Part shown: positions 8,661 to 18,204 of the stretch, piece by piece
How positions within the stretch are numbered: position 1 is the first letter of the stretch
Layout: every line of letters starts with the position of its first letter
NCBI GenBank assembly: GCA_947175555.1
Contig: CAMWNK010000005.1
Span: 1 to 47,814 of the forward strand
Direction of reading: 5' to 3'
Source: an uncultured Clostridia bacterium
GTDB taxonomy: Bacteria > Bacillota > Clostridia > Christensenellales > UBA3700
DNA: 47,814 nucleotides
Program-made: the position numbers and the translations under genes
Notes under the pieces: generated by a model
Databases searched by the model: none
The model's input: only the letters and a program-made list of their open reading frames with translations
Told to the model about the DNA's origin: nothing

Positions 8661-8702
8661 TATTGCATTGCGGTTTATACTATAACCAATGTTATATAAC
8701 AT
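8653..8702 (+). promoter_or_regulatory. Promoter (TTGACA 8653-8658, 17 bp, TATACT 8676-8681) with 14-bp palindromic operator ATGTTATATAACAT (8689-8702)
   Basis: Perfect palindrome over the expected start site of a tetR-led operon. Confidence 0.75.
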
Positions 8703-8726
8703 ATGTTATTAAAGGAGAGTGCAGTT

Positions 8727-9299
8727 ATGCCGCCCAAGGCTAAGTTTGACAAAAGCAGTATTATAAGCGTTGCCGTAGACCTTGTGAGGGATGAGGGTAT
8801 AGACGCTCTGAGCGCAAGAGGATTGGCTAAGAGACTGGGTTGCTCGGTATGCCCCATCTTCACGGTCTTTGAAAATATGGAAGAAGTTACAAAAAAGACT
8901 TACGCCGCCATAAGAGGTATATACGATAGCTATGCCGCCGAGGGGCTTAAGAGTAAGCCTGCCTTTAAGGGCGTGGGAGAGCAGTATATTGCCTTTGCAA
9001 TTAAGGAGCCTAAGCTATTTGAGGCGTTGTTCATGCGCGCGCAGGCGGACGCTACGCTTGACAGTATATTGCTGAGCATAGAAGATAACTATAGCGCGAT
9101 ATTGCAATCTATTGAGGACGAGTACGGCTTGGACGGTTATAAAGCGAAAAGATTGTATCTGCAGATGTGGATATATACGCACGGCATCGCCACGCTGTGC
9201 GTAAGTAAGACGTTCGTATTTCAAGCTAAAGAGATAAGCGATATGCTCACTCAGGCGTTCAAGGGCATATACAGGGAGATAGCGGGGGCAAGTAAATGA
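8727..9299 (+). CDS. TetR/AcrR family transcriptional regulator
   Basis: SIISVAVDLVRDEGIDALSARGLAKRLGCSVCPIFTVFENMEEVTKKTYAA HTH; start at MPPKAK with AAAGGAG RBS. Confidence 0.85.
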   Translation: MPPKAKFDKSSIISVAVDLVRDEGIDALSARGLAKRLGCSVCPIFTVFENMEEVTKKTYAAIRGIYDSYAAEGLKSKPAFKGVGEQYIAFAIKEPKLFEALFMRAQADATLDSILLSIEDNYSAILQSIEDEYGLDGYKAKRLYLQMWIYTHGIATLCVSKTFVFQAKEISDMLTQAFKGIYREIAGASK

Positions 9300-9988
9300 T
9301 ACGGGTACAATCGGTGAGTAAAAATTACGGCAGCGGCAGCGGAATTACTTGCGCGCTCAAAGACGTAACGGCAGACATAGACGACGGCAGTTTTACCGTG
9401 ATACTCGGCGCATCGGGCTCGGGTAAGTCCACTTTGCTCAACGTAATGTCGGGATTGGAGCGCGTAGATAGCGGCAAGATAATCTATGACGATACCGACC
9501 TTACTCAGTTGAGCGATAAAGAGCTTACGCTATTTCGCCGTCGGGTAGTAGGGCTTGTGTTTCAACAGTATTATTTGATTGCGAGCATGAGCGTACAGGA
9601 CAACGTGCGTATGGGCGCGGAGCTTGCAACGGGTTCGGACTATAAGGCGATAATCAAAGCGATAGGTCTTGAAGACAAACTTAATAAGTTTCCGAGCGAA
9701 TTGTCGGGCGGCGAGCAGCAGAGAGTGGCCATTGCGCGCGCTCTTGCAAAAAAGCCGACCGTGCTTTTTGCAGACGAGCCTACGGGCGCGCTCGACGAGG
9801 AGACGGGCAGACAGATACTCGACTATATCGATAGGCTGCATAAGGAAAGTAATCTGAGCGTTGTTATGGTAACTCATAATGCTAATATCGCGGACATGGC
9901 GGATAAAGTAATTTATATGAACAGCGGTAGAGTTGAGAAGGTGGAGCTGCGCGCAAGCAAAAAGTCGGCATACGAAATAGATTGGTAA
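9296..9988 (+). CDS. ABC transporter ATP-binding protein (MacB/LolD type)
   Basis: Walker [25 protein letters not shown], Walker [13 protein letters not shown]. Confidence 0.95.
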   Translation: MIRVQSVSKNYGSGSGITCALKDVTADIDDGSFTVILGASGSGKSTLLNVMSGLERVDSGKIIYDDTDLTQLSDKELTLFRRRVVGLVFQQYYLIASMSVQDNVRMGAELATGSDYKAIIKAIGLEDKLNKFPSELSGGEQQRVAIARALAKKPTVLFADEPTGALDEETGRQILDYIDRLHKESNLSVVMVTHNANIADMADKVIYMNSGRVEKVELRASKKSAYEIDW

Positions 9989-9994
9989 ATAGCT

Positions 9995-11128
9995 ATGATT
10001 ATAAGTATAAAAGACTCGGTTAAGTTGATTGGAGTTGTCGTAATGGCGTGTTGCGCCGTTATGGTATGCAATCTATTTGTCAATTATCTTATCGATGTGT
10101 CGGCTGTTAAGGATAGTATCGATACGGCGCAACTAACAGCTCTGTATAACGCGCAAGTCGCTACGGCGCGAGTGGTATGCGCGGTATCGGGCGGCTGCCT
10201 TGTCATTACTACGGCAATAACGCTGCTTTTCTATATCGGCTCATATGTGGATAAGCGTGCAAAAGATATGGGGATATTGAAGGCGATGGGCTATACGGAT
10301 ATGCAGATTGCGTCGCGCTTTGCAATATTCGGGCTGAGCGTATTGCTCGGTTGCGCGATAGGTTATGCGCTCTCTTACGCGATTATGCCGTCTCTGTACG
10401 CCGCGCAAAGTAAAGAACTGATACCCATAGACATCAACTTCAACGCAATTACTTTGCTTATGCCGCTATTGCCGCCGATAGCATTTTCCGCTCTTTCGGT
10501 GGCGTGGGCATACCGTAAATTAAAAAGACCTTTGATAGATTTGATAAAGGGAAAAAGAGTAGTAAAAGTCAAGAACAAGGCAAGCAAAAGAGAGAGTAAA
10601 TCCTTTCTTATGCGCCTTTCGCTCAACGCATTGAGCGGTAATAAAGCGCTGATATTTTTTATGGCATTCTCCTCATTTTGCTTTTCGTCGATGACGCAGA
10701 TGTCTATAAGCATGTTGGATGTTGGCAAGATGTTTTCGATAATGATTATGGTTATCGGACTTGTTCTTGCCTTGATGACTTTGATTATGTCGCTTAGTTC
10801 GGTAGTGAAAAATCACGCTCCTACTATAGCGATTATGAACGCCTGCGGCTGGCGTTACTCCGATTGCAAGAGGGCGATACTCGGAGCGTACAGACCTATT
10901 GCTTGGATAGGATTCGCAATAGGCAGCGCATATCAGTATATGCTTCTTAAGTTGGTTATGGATATAGCCTTCAATGACGTAGCGGGTATGCCTGCATATA
11001 ATTTCGACCTAGCTGCACTGGGAATATCGATAGCTGCCTTTATCGTTGTGTATGAGATTATCATCCAATTATATGCAATTAAGCTGAGGCGCATGACGCT
11101 TAAGGCAGTAGTCGGAGATAATCTGTAA
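9995..11128 (+). CDS. FtsX-like ABC transporter permease
   Basis: Multiple hydrophobic segments, RAKDMGILKAMGYTDMQIASRFAIFG motif; follows the ATPase. Confidence 0.8.
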   Translation: MIISIKDSVKLIGVVVMACCAVMVCNLFVNYLIDVSAVKDSIDTAQLTALYNAQVATARVVCAVSGGCLVITTAITLLFYIGSYVDKRAKDMGILKAMGYTDMQIASRFAIFGLSVLLGCAIGYALSYAIMPSLYAAQSKELIPIDINFNAITLLMPLLPPIAFSALSVAWAYRKLKRPLIDLIKGKRVVKVKNKASKRESKSFLMRLSLNALSGNKALIFFMAFSSFCFSSMTQMSISMLDVGKMFSIMIMVIGLVLALMTLIMSLSSVVKNHAPTIAIMNACGWRYSDCKRAILGAYRPIAWIGFAIGSAYQYMLLKLVMDIAFNDVAGMPAYNFDLAALGISIAAFIVVYEIIIQLYAIKLRRMTLKAVVGDNL

Positions 11129-11166
11129 GCTAAAAATAATTAATGTTTTTTTCTTAAAATCACTAC

Positions 11167-11203
11167 CATGTATGAGTTTTTATTTGCCGATAATTCATAC
11201 ATG
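11167..11203. repeat. Inverted repeat CATGTATGA...TCATACATG
   Basis: CATGTATGAGTTTTT also occurs at 2037-2051. Confidence 0.6.
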
Positions 11204-11340
11204 TATCAATTATATACCAGTCAGACTATGTACGTATGCTTTTTAATCATCGACGGCTTAGATATATAGAAAGGGACGATATGCGCTTATAGTATACGTA
11301 GATTCTCTTAATTATCTTCTGCCCCTATAAAGAAATAAAG

Positions 11341-11370
11341 TTGATAAAGTTGCTTAGTTTAATTTACAAT
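11341..11370 (+). promoter_or_regulatory. Promoter of the glutamate synthase operon
   Basis: TTGATA (11341-11346), 18 bp, TACAAT (11365-11370). Confidence 0.65.
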
Positions 11371-11396
11371 ATCGGCAACTTATGATATTATTAAAC

Positions 11397-11415
11397 GCAG
11401 AACAAAGGCGTTCGC
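11397..11415 (+). promoter_or_regulatory. Candidate ANTAR-type antiterminator hairpin (GC-a-GAAC-AAAGGC-GTTC-GC)
   Basis: Hexaloop AAAGGC has A1 and G4; overlaps the 5' arm of the following terminator. Confidence 0.65.
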
Positions 11416-11453
11416 AATAAGGGCTAAGTGCCCCTGTAGCGAGCGCCTTTTTT
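11404..11453 (+). terminator. Leader intrinsic terminator upstream of the glutamate synthase operon
   Basis: AAAGGCGTTCGC...GCGAGCGCCTTTTTT; ends ~22 nt before the ATG at 11475. Confidence 0.85.
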
Positions 11454-11474
11454 GCTGCAAAAAGGAGAGATAAG

Positions 11475-12560
11475 ATGCTTGAAGGTCAGGTGCGTATACC
11501 GTCGGGATGTGCTGTCAGCGGATTTATCAATAAAGACAGAACGCTCACGGACGGCTCGCGCATTATTAAGTCTATTGCTTGTATGCACGACCGTTCCAAC
11601 GGTCTCGGCGGAGGATTCGCCGCATACGGGATTTATCCCGAGTATAAAGATTATTATGCTTTGCATGTCTTTTACGATAATTCGGAGGTTAAGGCAGAAT
11701 GCGAAAAGTTTCTCGATAAGCACTTCGACATAGTCAATCTATCCAAGATACCCGTGCGCAAGACGCCCAAGATTACGGACGAGCCGCTTATATGGAGATA
11801 CTTCGTCAAGCCGCTGCCTACCAAGCTCGCGTCCAGTCAGTTGGACGAGAAGGAATTTACGGTAAAGTGCGTGTTCAAGATAAACAGTTATATAGACGGC
11901 GCATACGTCTTTTCTTGCGGAAAAAATATGGGCGCGTTCAAAGCTGTGGGCTATCCCGAGGACGTGGGCGAGTTCTATAGGTTGGACGAGTATGAGGGAT
12001 ACAGCTGGATAGCGCACGGAAGATATCCTACCAATACCCCGGGGTGGTGGGGCGGAGCGCACCCCTTCTGCCTGCTCGATATAGCGGTCGTGCACAACGG
12101 AGAGATTTCTTCCTACGACGCCAACCGCAGAGAGATAGAGATGTTCGGGTACAAGTGCAATTTGCAGACGGATACAGAGGCGATAACCTACATCTTCGAT
12201 TATCTTGTGCGCAAGATAGGTATGAGCTATAAGGAAGCGTGCGACGTAATTGCCGCGCCTTTTTGGAATAAAATACAGGCTATGGATAAGGCGGACAGAG
12301 ACTATTACAATTATTTAAGGCGCAACTTCGACAGTCTGCTCATCACAGGACCTTTTTCTTTGATAATAGGACACGAGGGCGGACTGATAGGAATCAACGA
12401 CAGGCTTAAATTGCGCTCCATGGTAGTTGCTGAAAAGGGAAATACGGTATATATGGCAAGCGAAGAGTGCGCTATAAGGGCTATAGAGAGCAACCCCGAC
12501 GTCGTATACGCGCCTAAGGGCGGTCAGCCTGTTATTGCGGAGGTGGAGTATGGAATATAG
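11475..12560 (+). CDS. Class II glutamine amidotransferase domain protein (stand-alone glutamate synthase amidotransferase, GlxB-like)
   Basis: Short propeptide before CAVSGFINK; RSNGLGGGFAAYGIYP; WIAHGRYPTNTPGWWGGAHPFCLLDIAVVHNGEISSYDANRREIE. Confidence 0.88.
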   Translation: MLEGQVRIPSGCAVSGFINKDRTLTDGSRIIKSIACMHDRSNGLGGGFAAYGIYPEYKDYYALHVFYDNSEVKAECEKFLDKHFDIVNLSKIPVRKTPKITDEPLIWRYFVKPLPTKLASSQLDEKEFTVKCVFKINSYIDGAYVFSCGKNMGAFKAVGYPEDVGEFYRLDEYEGYSWIAHGRYPTNTPGWWGGAHPFCLLDIAVVHNGEISSYDANRREIEMFGYKCNLQTDTEAITYIFDYLVRKIGMSYKEACDVIAAPFWNKIQAMDKADRDYYNYLRRNFDSLLITGPFSLIIGHEGGLIGINDRLKLRSMVVAEKGNTVYMASEECAIRAIESNPDVVYAPKGGQPVIAEVEYGI

Positions 12561-14046
12561 ACCTGCGCGCTTTGAAGTATTGCGCAATATGGATAAATGC
12601 AACGGGTGCAATCGGTGCGTGAAAGAATGCGCCTGCGGCGTACATTATAGAAGCGATAGCGGCAAGCTGTGCACTCGAGACTATGCTTGCGTGGACTGTC
12701 AAAGATGTGTGGAGACGTGTCCTGCGGGCGCGCTTAAAATAGCTCTCAACCGCAATACGTTTCATCCCAACGATAACTGGAGCGAGAGATATATCGGCGA
12801 GATATACAAGCAGGCGGCTACGGGCGGAGTGTTGCTCTCGTCTATGGGCAATCCCAATCCCATGCCGTCTTACTTCGACAGGATACTTATCAACGCGTCG
12901 CAAGTTACCAATCCGCCTATAGATCCGCTGCGCGAGCCTATGGAAACTAAAATAACTTTGGGCAGGCGCGACAGAGAAATTGTAAGAGATGCGAGCGGAC
13001 GGATTGCGCCCAAATTAGTCAGAGGACTGAGCGCGGACGTGCCCATACTTTTTTCCGCGATGTCGTACGGCTCTATCAGCTATAACGCGCACGCCGCGCT
13101 TGCTATGGCGGCAAAGGAGCTTAATACATATTACAATACGGGCGAGGGCGGACTGCATAAGGACTTTTATGCTTACGGCGATAACACGATAGTGCAGGTG
13201 GCGTCGGGACGATTTGGGGTGCACTCCGACTATCTCAACGCGGGAGCGGCTATCGAGATAAAGATGGGACAGGGCGCAAAGCCGGGGATAGGCGGACATC
13301 TGCCAGGCGAGAAGACAGTCGGCGATATCTCCGCCACGAGGATGATACCCGAGGGCAGCGATGCGATATCTCCCGCGCCTCATCACGATATATATTCCAT
13401 AGAGGACTTAAGGCAGCTTGTCGATTCGCTCAAAGAAGCGACCGGGCACGCCAAGCCCATAATCGTCAAGGTCGCCGCGGTACATAATATTGCCGTAATA
13501 GCAAGCGGAATTGCGCGCAGTGGCGCGGACATAATAGCAATCGACGGCTACAGGGGCGGAACGGGCGCGGCGCCCACGCGTATAAGAGATAACGTGGGCA
13601 TACCGATAGAGCTTGCGCTCGCCAGCGTAGACAGCCGTCTTAGGCAGGAAGGAATACGAGACAGAGTAAGCCTTATAGCAGGCGGCAGCATACGCAGCAG
13701 CGCGGATATGATTAAGGCGATTGCACTCGGCGCCGACGCGGTATATATAGGCACCGCCGCGCTGTGCGCTTTGGGCTGTCATCTGTGCCGCTCCTGTCAG
13801 CAGGGCAAATGCAACTGGGGTATTGCTACGCAAAATCCCGAGCTTACCAAAAGGCTTGATCCCGAAGAAGGCGCGCGCAGACTTGTCAACCTCGTAAGCG
13901 CATGGACTCACGAGGCGGAGGAGATAATGGGCGGCATGGGAATCAACGCGATAGAAGTATTGCGCGGCAACAGACTTATGCTGAGAGGCATAGGGCTTAC
14001 CGAGACGGAGCTGAGGATACTCGGCATATCGCACGCGGGAGAATAA
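12550..14046 (+). CDS. Glutamate synthase FMN/synthase domain protein with N-terminal 4Fe-4S ferredoxin domain
   Basis: CNGCNRCVKECACGVHY and CVDCQRCVETCPAGA; SAMSYGSISYNAHAALAMAAKEL, TGEGGLHKD, GAKPGIGGHLPGEKV-like, GGSIRSSADMIKAIALGADAVYIGTAAL. Confidence 0.92.
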   Translation: MEYRPARFEVLRNMDKCNGCNRCVKECACGVHYRSDSGKLCTRDYACVDCQRCVETCPAGALKIALNRNTFHPNDNWSERYIGEIYKQAATGGVLLSSMGNPNPMPSYFDRILINASQVTNPPIDPLREPMETKITLGRRDREIVRDASGRIAPKLVRGLSADVPILFSAMSYGSISYNAHAALAMAAKELNTYYNTGEGGLHKDFYAYGDNTIVQVASGRFGVHSDYLNAGAAIEIKMGQGAKPGIGGHLPGEKTVGDISATRMIPEGSDAISPAPHHDIYSIEDLRQLVDSLKEATGHAKPIIVKVAAVHNIAVIASGIARSGADIIAIDGYRGGTGAAPTRIRDNVGIPIELALASVDSRLRQEGIRDRVSLIAGGSIRSSADMIKAIALGADAVYIGTAALCALGCHLCRSCQQGKCNWGIATQNPELTKRLDPEEGARRLVNLVSAWTHEAEEIMGGMGINAIEVLRGNRLMLRGIGLTETELRILGISHAGE

Positions 14047-14051
14047 CGAGT

Positions 14052-14771
14052 ATGGCTATATATGACGCCGCAAGTCTTAGCGGCAGAGAAATCAACGAAA
14101 TCATCAAAAAAGAAATGGACGCAAAGATAACCTTCACAGGCGTTAACGGTCAGAGATTTATCTGCGACGGCATGAAAGATAAGCTCGTTACCGTAGACGG
14201 GGTAGCAGGCAACGCGTCAGGCGCGTATATGGACAGCGGAGAGCTGAGCGTCATCGGCAACGCTCAAGACGCTATAGGCGACACTATGAACGGCGGTAGG
14301 ATATTCATATCAGGAAGATGCGGAGACGCGACGGGATACGCCATGCGCGGCGGCGAGATTTATGTGGGTAAAGACGTGGGCTATAGAGCGGGCATTCATA
14401 TGAAAGAATACGGCGACGATAAGCCCGTGCTCGTCATAGGAGGTATTGCGGGCGACTTTCTCGGCGAGTATCAGGCGGGCGGATTGATAATAGTTGTCAA
14501 TACCGAGCGCGCCGCTTGTCCGCTCGGCGAGGATTATGCGGCGGGTATGCACGGCGGCAAGATAGTAGTCTTTACCGATTGTCAGCCCGCGCCTCGCGCA
14601 GGAGTACAGGTAAGAGAAGTAGCGGCAAGGGACATTAAAGAGATAGAGGAGTATATGAGGAGATTCTGCACGTTTGCGTCGCTTGACTATAGCAGCGAAA
14701 TCAGTAGGAAAGCATACGTACTTGAGCCGATGGGGCGCAATCCTTATAAGAGATTGTACGTCAATAATTGA
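14052..14771 (+). CDS. GXGXG-domain protein (glutamate synthase alpha-subunit C-terminal-like)
   Basis: GNASGAYMDSGELSVIGNAQDAIGDTMNGGRIFISGRCGDATGYAMRGGEIYVGKDVGYRAGIHMKEY repeats. Confidence 0.9.
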   Translation: MAIYDAASLSGREINEIIKKEMDAKITFTGVNGQRFICDGMKDKLVTVDGVAGNASGAYMDSGELSVIGNAQDAIGDTMNGGRIFISGRCGDATGYAMRGGEIYVGKDVGYRAGIHMKEYGDDKPVLVIGGIAGDFLGEYQAGGLIIVVNTERAACPLGEDYAAGMHGGKIVVFTDCQPAPRAGVQVREVAARDIKEIEEYMRRFCTFASLDYSSEISRKAYVLEPMGRNPYKRLYVNN

Positions 14772-14791
14772 TAATATTTTACGCGCTTATT

Positions 14792-14820
14792 TTGACACGC
14801 GCATACGCAGGGATTATAAT
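14792..14820 (+). promoter_or_regulatory. Consensus sigma-A promoter for guaA-glnA-ANTAR-purF
   Basis: TTGACA (14792-14797), 17 bp, TATAAT (14815-14820); no leader terminator before guaA. Confidence 0.85.
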
Positions 14821-14842
14821 ATAGGAGACAAAAGGAGATAAT

Positions 14843-16375
14843 ATGTCGCATCAGACGGTAATAGTAGTGGATTTCGGCGGTCAGTACAATCAGCTGATAG
14901 CCAGAAAGGTAAGAGAACAAAACGTATATTGCAAGCTGATACCTTGCTCGCAAGCAGCTCAAGAGATTGAGAAAGAAAAGCCTATCGGCATTATATTCAC
15001 AGGCGGTCCCAACAGCGTCTACGCTCCTAACGCGCCCAAGGTGGATAAGGCGGTGTATGAGGCGGGCGTGCCTATACTGGGAATATGTTACGGAGCGCAG
15101 TTGATAGCGCACGCCTTGGGCGGCTCGGTCAAGTCGGCTCCCGTCAGAGAATACGGCAGAAGAAATATAAGCTACTTGGGTAACGCGCTCTTTGAGGGTA
15201 TGGATAAGGACAACACGTGCTGGATGAGCCATACCGATTACGTGGACAGCCTGCCTGACGGATTCAAGGTAATAGCCAAGACGGACAGTTGCCCTGCGGC
15301 TGCTTTTGCAGATGAGGATAGAGGGTTGTACGGAGTGCAGTTCCACCCGGAAGTTGTGCATTGCTCGCAGGGTAATTTGATACTCAGGAATTTCCTTTAC
15401 GGAGTATGCAAGGCAACGGGCGATTGGAATATGGGCGATTTCGTACGCAATCAGGTGTCTGCTCTTAAAGAAAAAATCGGCAATAAAAAGATACTGTGCG
15501 CTTTTTCGGGCGGAGTAGACAGCGCGGTTGCCGCCACGTTGGTGCACCGCGCCGCGGGGGACAACCTCACGTGTATATTCGTCGACCACGGTCTTTTGAG
15601 ATATAAAGAGGCGGACGAGGTCATGCGCGTATTCGCGCAAGAGCGCGGAATGAAGGTCATAAAGGCGGACGCAAGCGACGAGTTCATCGGCAAGCTGAGC
15701 GGCGTACGCTCTCCCGAGCGCAAGCGCAAGATAATCGGCGCGGAGTTTATCAAAGTATTCGAGAGAGAGGCTAAGAAGCTGGGCAAGGTGGATTATCTCG
15801 TGCAGGGCACTATCTATCCCGACGTAATAGAGAGCGGTAAGGACAAGTCCGCGGTAATCAAGAGCCACCACAATGTGGGCGGATTGCCCGACGTAGTAGA
15901 CTTCGACGAGATAATAGAGCCGCTGCGCGACCTTTTTAAGGACGAAGTGCGCAAGGTGGGCTATGAGTTGGGCTTGCCCGCTCCCGTCGTGGAGAGACAG
16001 CCTTTCCCCGGCCCCGGGCTTGCGATACGCATTATAGGCGCAATTACGCCCGAGAAGATAGACGTGTTGCAGCGCGCCGATTACATCTTCCGCAAGGAGC
16101 TCGAAGATAGCGGCGTGGCTAAAGACATATGGCAATACTTTGCCGTGCTCACCAATACCAAAAGCGTGGGCGTAATGGGCGATAAGAGGACGTACGAGTA
16201 TACGGTGGCCCTGCGCGCGGTTACAGGCGTGGACGGCATGACTTGCGATTGGGCGCATATACCTTACGACATACTGTCCAAGGCGTCCAATAGGATAGTC
16301 AACGAAGTGCCGCGCGTCAATAGGATAGTATATGACGTTACATCCAAGCCGCCGGCAACTATCGAGTGGGAATAA
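14843..16375 (+). CDS. guaA: GMP synthase (glutamine-hydrolysing)
   Basis: [63 protein letters not shown]-terminal IEWE. Confidence 0.98.
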   Translation: MSHQTVIVVDFGGQYNQLIARKVREQNVYCKLIPCSQAAQEIEKEKPIGIIFTGGPNSVYAPNAPKVDKAVYEAGVPILGICYGAQLIAHALGGSVKSAPVREYGRRNISYLGNALFEGMDKDNTCWMSHTDYVDSLPDGFKVIAKTDSCPAAAFADEDRGLYGVQFHPEVVHCSQGNLILRNFLYGVCKATGDWNMGDFVRNQVSALKEKIGNKKILCAFSGGVDSAVAATLVHRAAGDNLTCIFVDHGLLRYKEADEVMRVFAQERGMKVIKADASDEFIGKLSGVRSPERKRKIIGAEFIKVFEREAKKLGKVDYLVQGTIYPDVIESGKDKSAVIKSHHNVGGLPDVVDFDEIIEPLRDLFKDEVRKVGYELGLPAPVVERQPFPGPGLAIRIIGAITPEKIDVLQRADYIFRKELEDSGVAKDIWQYFAVLTNTKSVGVMGDKRTYEYTVALRAVTGVDGMTCDWAHIPYDILSKASNRIVNEVPRVNRIVYDVTSKPPATIEWE

Positions 16376-16387
16376 AGGAGAATTATT

Positions 16388-17626
16388 ATGGCATTGACGG
16401 AAAAGGACGTATTGGACTTTGTAAAGGAGCAGGGCGTCAAGTTCGTAAGGCTGGCTTTTTGCGATATATTCGGCGTGCAGAAGAATATATCCATAATGCC
16501 GCATCAGCTTGAGAAGGCGTTTTCTCACGGAATATCCTTCGACGCCTCGGCGGTGAAGGGTTTTCTCGGCGTAGATAAGTCCGACCTCTTCTTAAAGCCC
16601 ATGCCCGAGACGATGTGTATATTGCCTTGGAGGTCGCAAAACGGACTGGTGATAAGACTGATATGCAACATTGTCAATCCCGACGGCTCGCCTTTCGAAG
16701 GTTCGTGCAGACACCTGCTTGCCAATGCAAAGCAGAGAGCGGCTACTATGGGCTACACGTGCAATATCGGCGCGGAATGCGAGTTTTATTTATTCCCTTT
16801 GGACGACAGCGGCAGACCTATGCCGCAGCCTTTGGACGAGGGCGGATACTTCGACGTGTTTCCTCTCGATAAGGGCGAAAATCTGCGCAGAGAGATATGC
16901 CTTACTCTCGAGCAGATGGGTATCAATCCCGAAAGGTCTCACCACGAGCAAGGTCCCGGGCAGAACGAAATCGACTTTAAGTACGACGACGTGCTCACAA
17001 CTGCGGATAATCTCATCACTTTCCGTTGGGCGGTAGCTACCATAGCGCAGAGCAACGGGCTGTATGCGTCTTTCGAGCCCAAGCCTATAGAGGGGTGCAG
17101 CGGCAACGGACTGCACGTAAATATATCTATGGTAAAGGGCGGCGTGAATATATTCGACGATACGGCGACAGGCGGGGAGTTGTGCGACGAAGCCAAATAT
17201 TTTATTGCAGGCATCCTCAACAGGATAAAGCAGATATGCGCCTTTACCAATCCTAAAGAGCAATCGTATGAGCGTTTGGGAGTATGCGAGGCTCCGCGTT
17301 ATATTACGTGGTCGCGCGGCAACCGCAGTCAGCTTATCCGCATACCTTATGCAAGTAAGGAAAGCAAGCGTATAGAACTGCGCAATCCCGACTGCACGTG
17401 CAATCCTTATCTTGCCTTTGCGCTGATATTGAGCGCGGGGCTCGAGGGTATCGAGAATAAAGAAGAGCTGACCGAGGAAAGTTGCGAGAATGCTTACGAG
17501 ATAGCTCAAGGCAAATACGATGCGTTGCCCGCCACATTAGAGGAGGCAAAGCAGCTTGCGGCAGGCAGTAAGTTTGCCGCGCGGGTACTGGGCGAGAAGG
17601 CAATAGCGGATTATCTCGGCATTTGA
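16388..17626 (+). CDS. glnA: Glutamine synthetase type I
   Basis: VRLAFCDIFGVQKNISIM, GAECEFYLF, HHEQGPGQNEIDFKY, NGLHVNIS, RSQLIRIPYASKESKRIELRNPDCTCNPYLAFA. Confidence 0.97.
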   Translation: MALTEKDVLDFVKEQGVKFVRLAFCDIFGVQKNISIMPHQLEKAFSHGISFDASAVKGFLGVDKSDLFLKPMPETMCILPWRSQNGLVIRLICNIVNPDGSPFEGSCRHLLANAKQRAATMGYTCNIGAECEFYLFPLDDSGRPMPQPLDEGGYFDVFPLDKGENLRREICLTLEQMGINPERSHHEQGPGQNEIDFKYDDVLTTADNLITFRWAVATIAQSNGLYASFEPKPIEGCSGNGLHVNISMVKGGVNIFDDTATGGELCDEAKYFIAGILNRIKQICAFTNPKEQSYERLGVCEAPRYITWSRGNRSQLIRIPYASKESKRIELRNPDCTCNPYLAFALILSAGLEGIENKEELTEESCENAYEIAQGKYDALPATLEEAKQLAAGSKFAARVLGEKAIADYLGI

Positions 17627-17630
17627 TAAG

Positions 17631-18197
17631 ATGAGCAGAGTTTTGTTAGCGTCATTGTCCGACTTCGATATCCGAGCGTTGCTCGGGGCGGACTTTTGCG
17701 CTCAAAACGAAATAGTCGTATCTTCATCGGCTGCCAAGGCGCGCAGATTGATGATGAACGACGGATTCACTCTGATTATCGTCAATACGCCTCTTGACGA
17801 CGAGTTCGGCGGAGAGCTTGCGTTGCATGCTGCCGAGAAAACTACGGCGGGCGTAATGTTTTTTGTAAAAGCGGCGTCTTACGATATGGCAGTGCATAAG
17901 CTCGAGCCTTACGGCGTAATGGTCATGGGTAAGCCGTGTTCGTCGGAATATGCAAGACAGAGCGTAAGAGTAGTATTAGCTACCGCCAACCGCATGCAGG
18001 GCATGAAGAGAAAGACCGAGCAGTTGCAAAGTCGTATCAACGAGATAAAAGTTATAGACAGGAGCAAGTGCGTGCTTATGCAATATCTGGGGATAACGGA
18101 AGCGGGCGCGCATAAATATATCGAAAAAGAGGCAATGGATTCGCGTCGCAGCAGGTATGAAGTCGCGCTTGAAATTCTTAAGACTTATGAGAGCTGA
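17631..18197 (+). CDS. ANTAR-domain RNA-binding antitermination regulator with receiver-like N-terminus
   Basis: C-terminal LQSRINEIKVIDRSKCVLMQYLGITEAGAHKYIEKEAMDSRRSRYEVALEIL is a clear ANTAR domain; directly downstream of glnA. Confidence 0.93.
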   Translation: MSRVLLASLSDFDIRALLGADFCAQNEIVVSSSAAKARRLMMNDGFTLIIVNTPLDDEFGGELALHAAEKTTAGVMFFVKAASYDMAVHKLEPYGVMVMGKPCSSEYARQSVRVVLATANRMQGMKRKTEQLQSRINEIKVIDRSKCVLMQYLGITEAGAHKYIEKEAMDSRRSRYEVALEILKTYES

Positions 18198-18204
18198 AGA
18201 GTAT

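Noticed and set aside
14744-16528. 594-aa minus-strand ORF opposite guaA (longer than guaA itself)
   Set aside because: No recognisable domain; lies antisense to unambiguous guaA/glnA. Long antisense ORFs recur opposite many genes here (dnaE, pyrG, nuoF-like, hydA) and are explained by codon bias.
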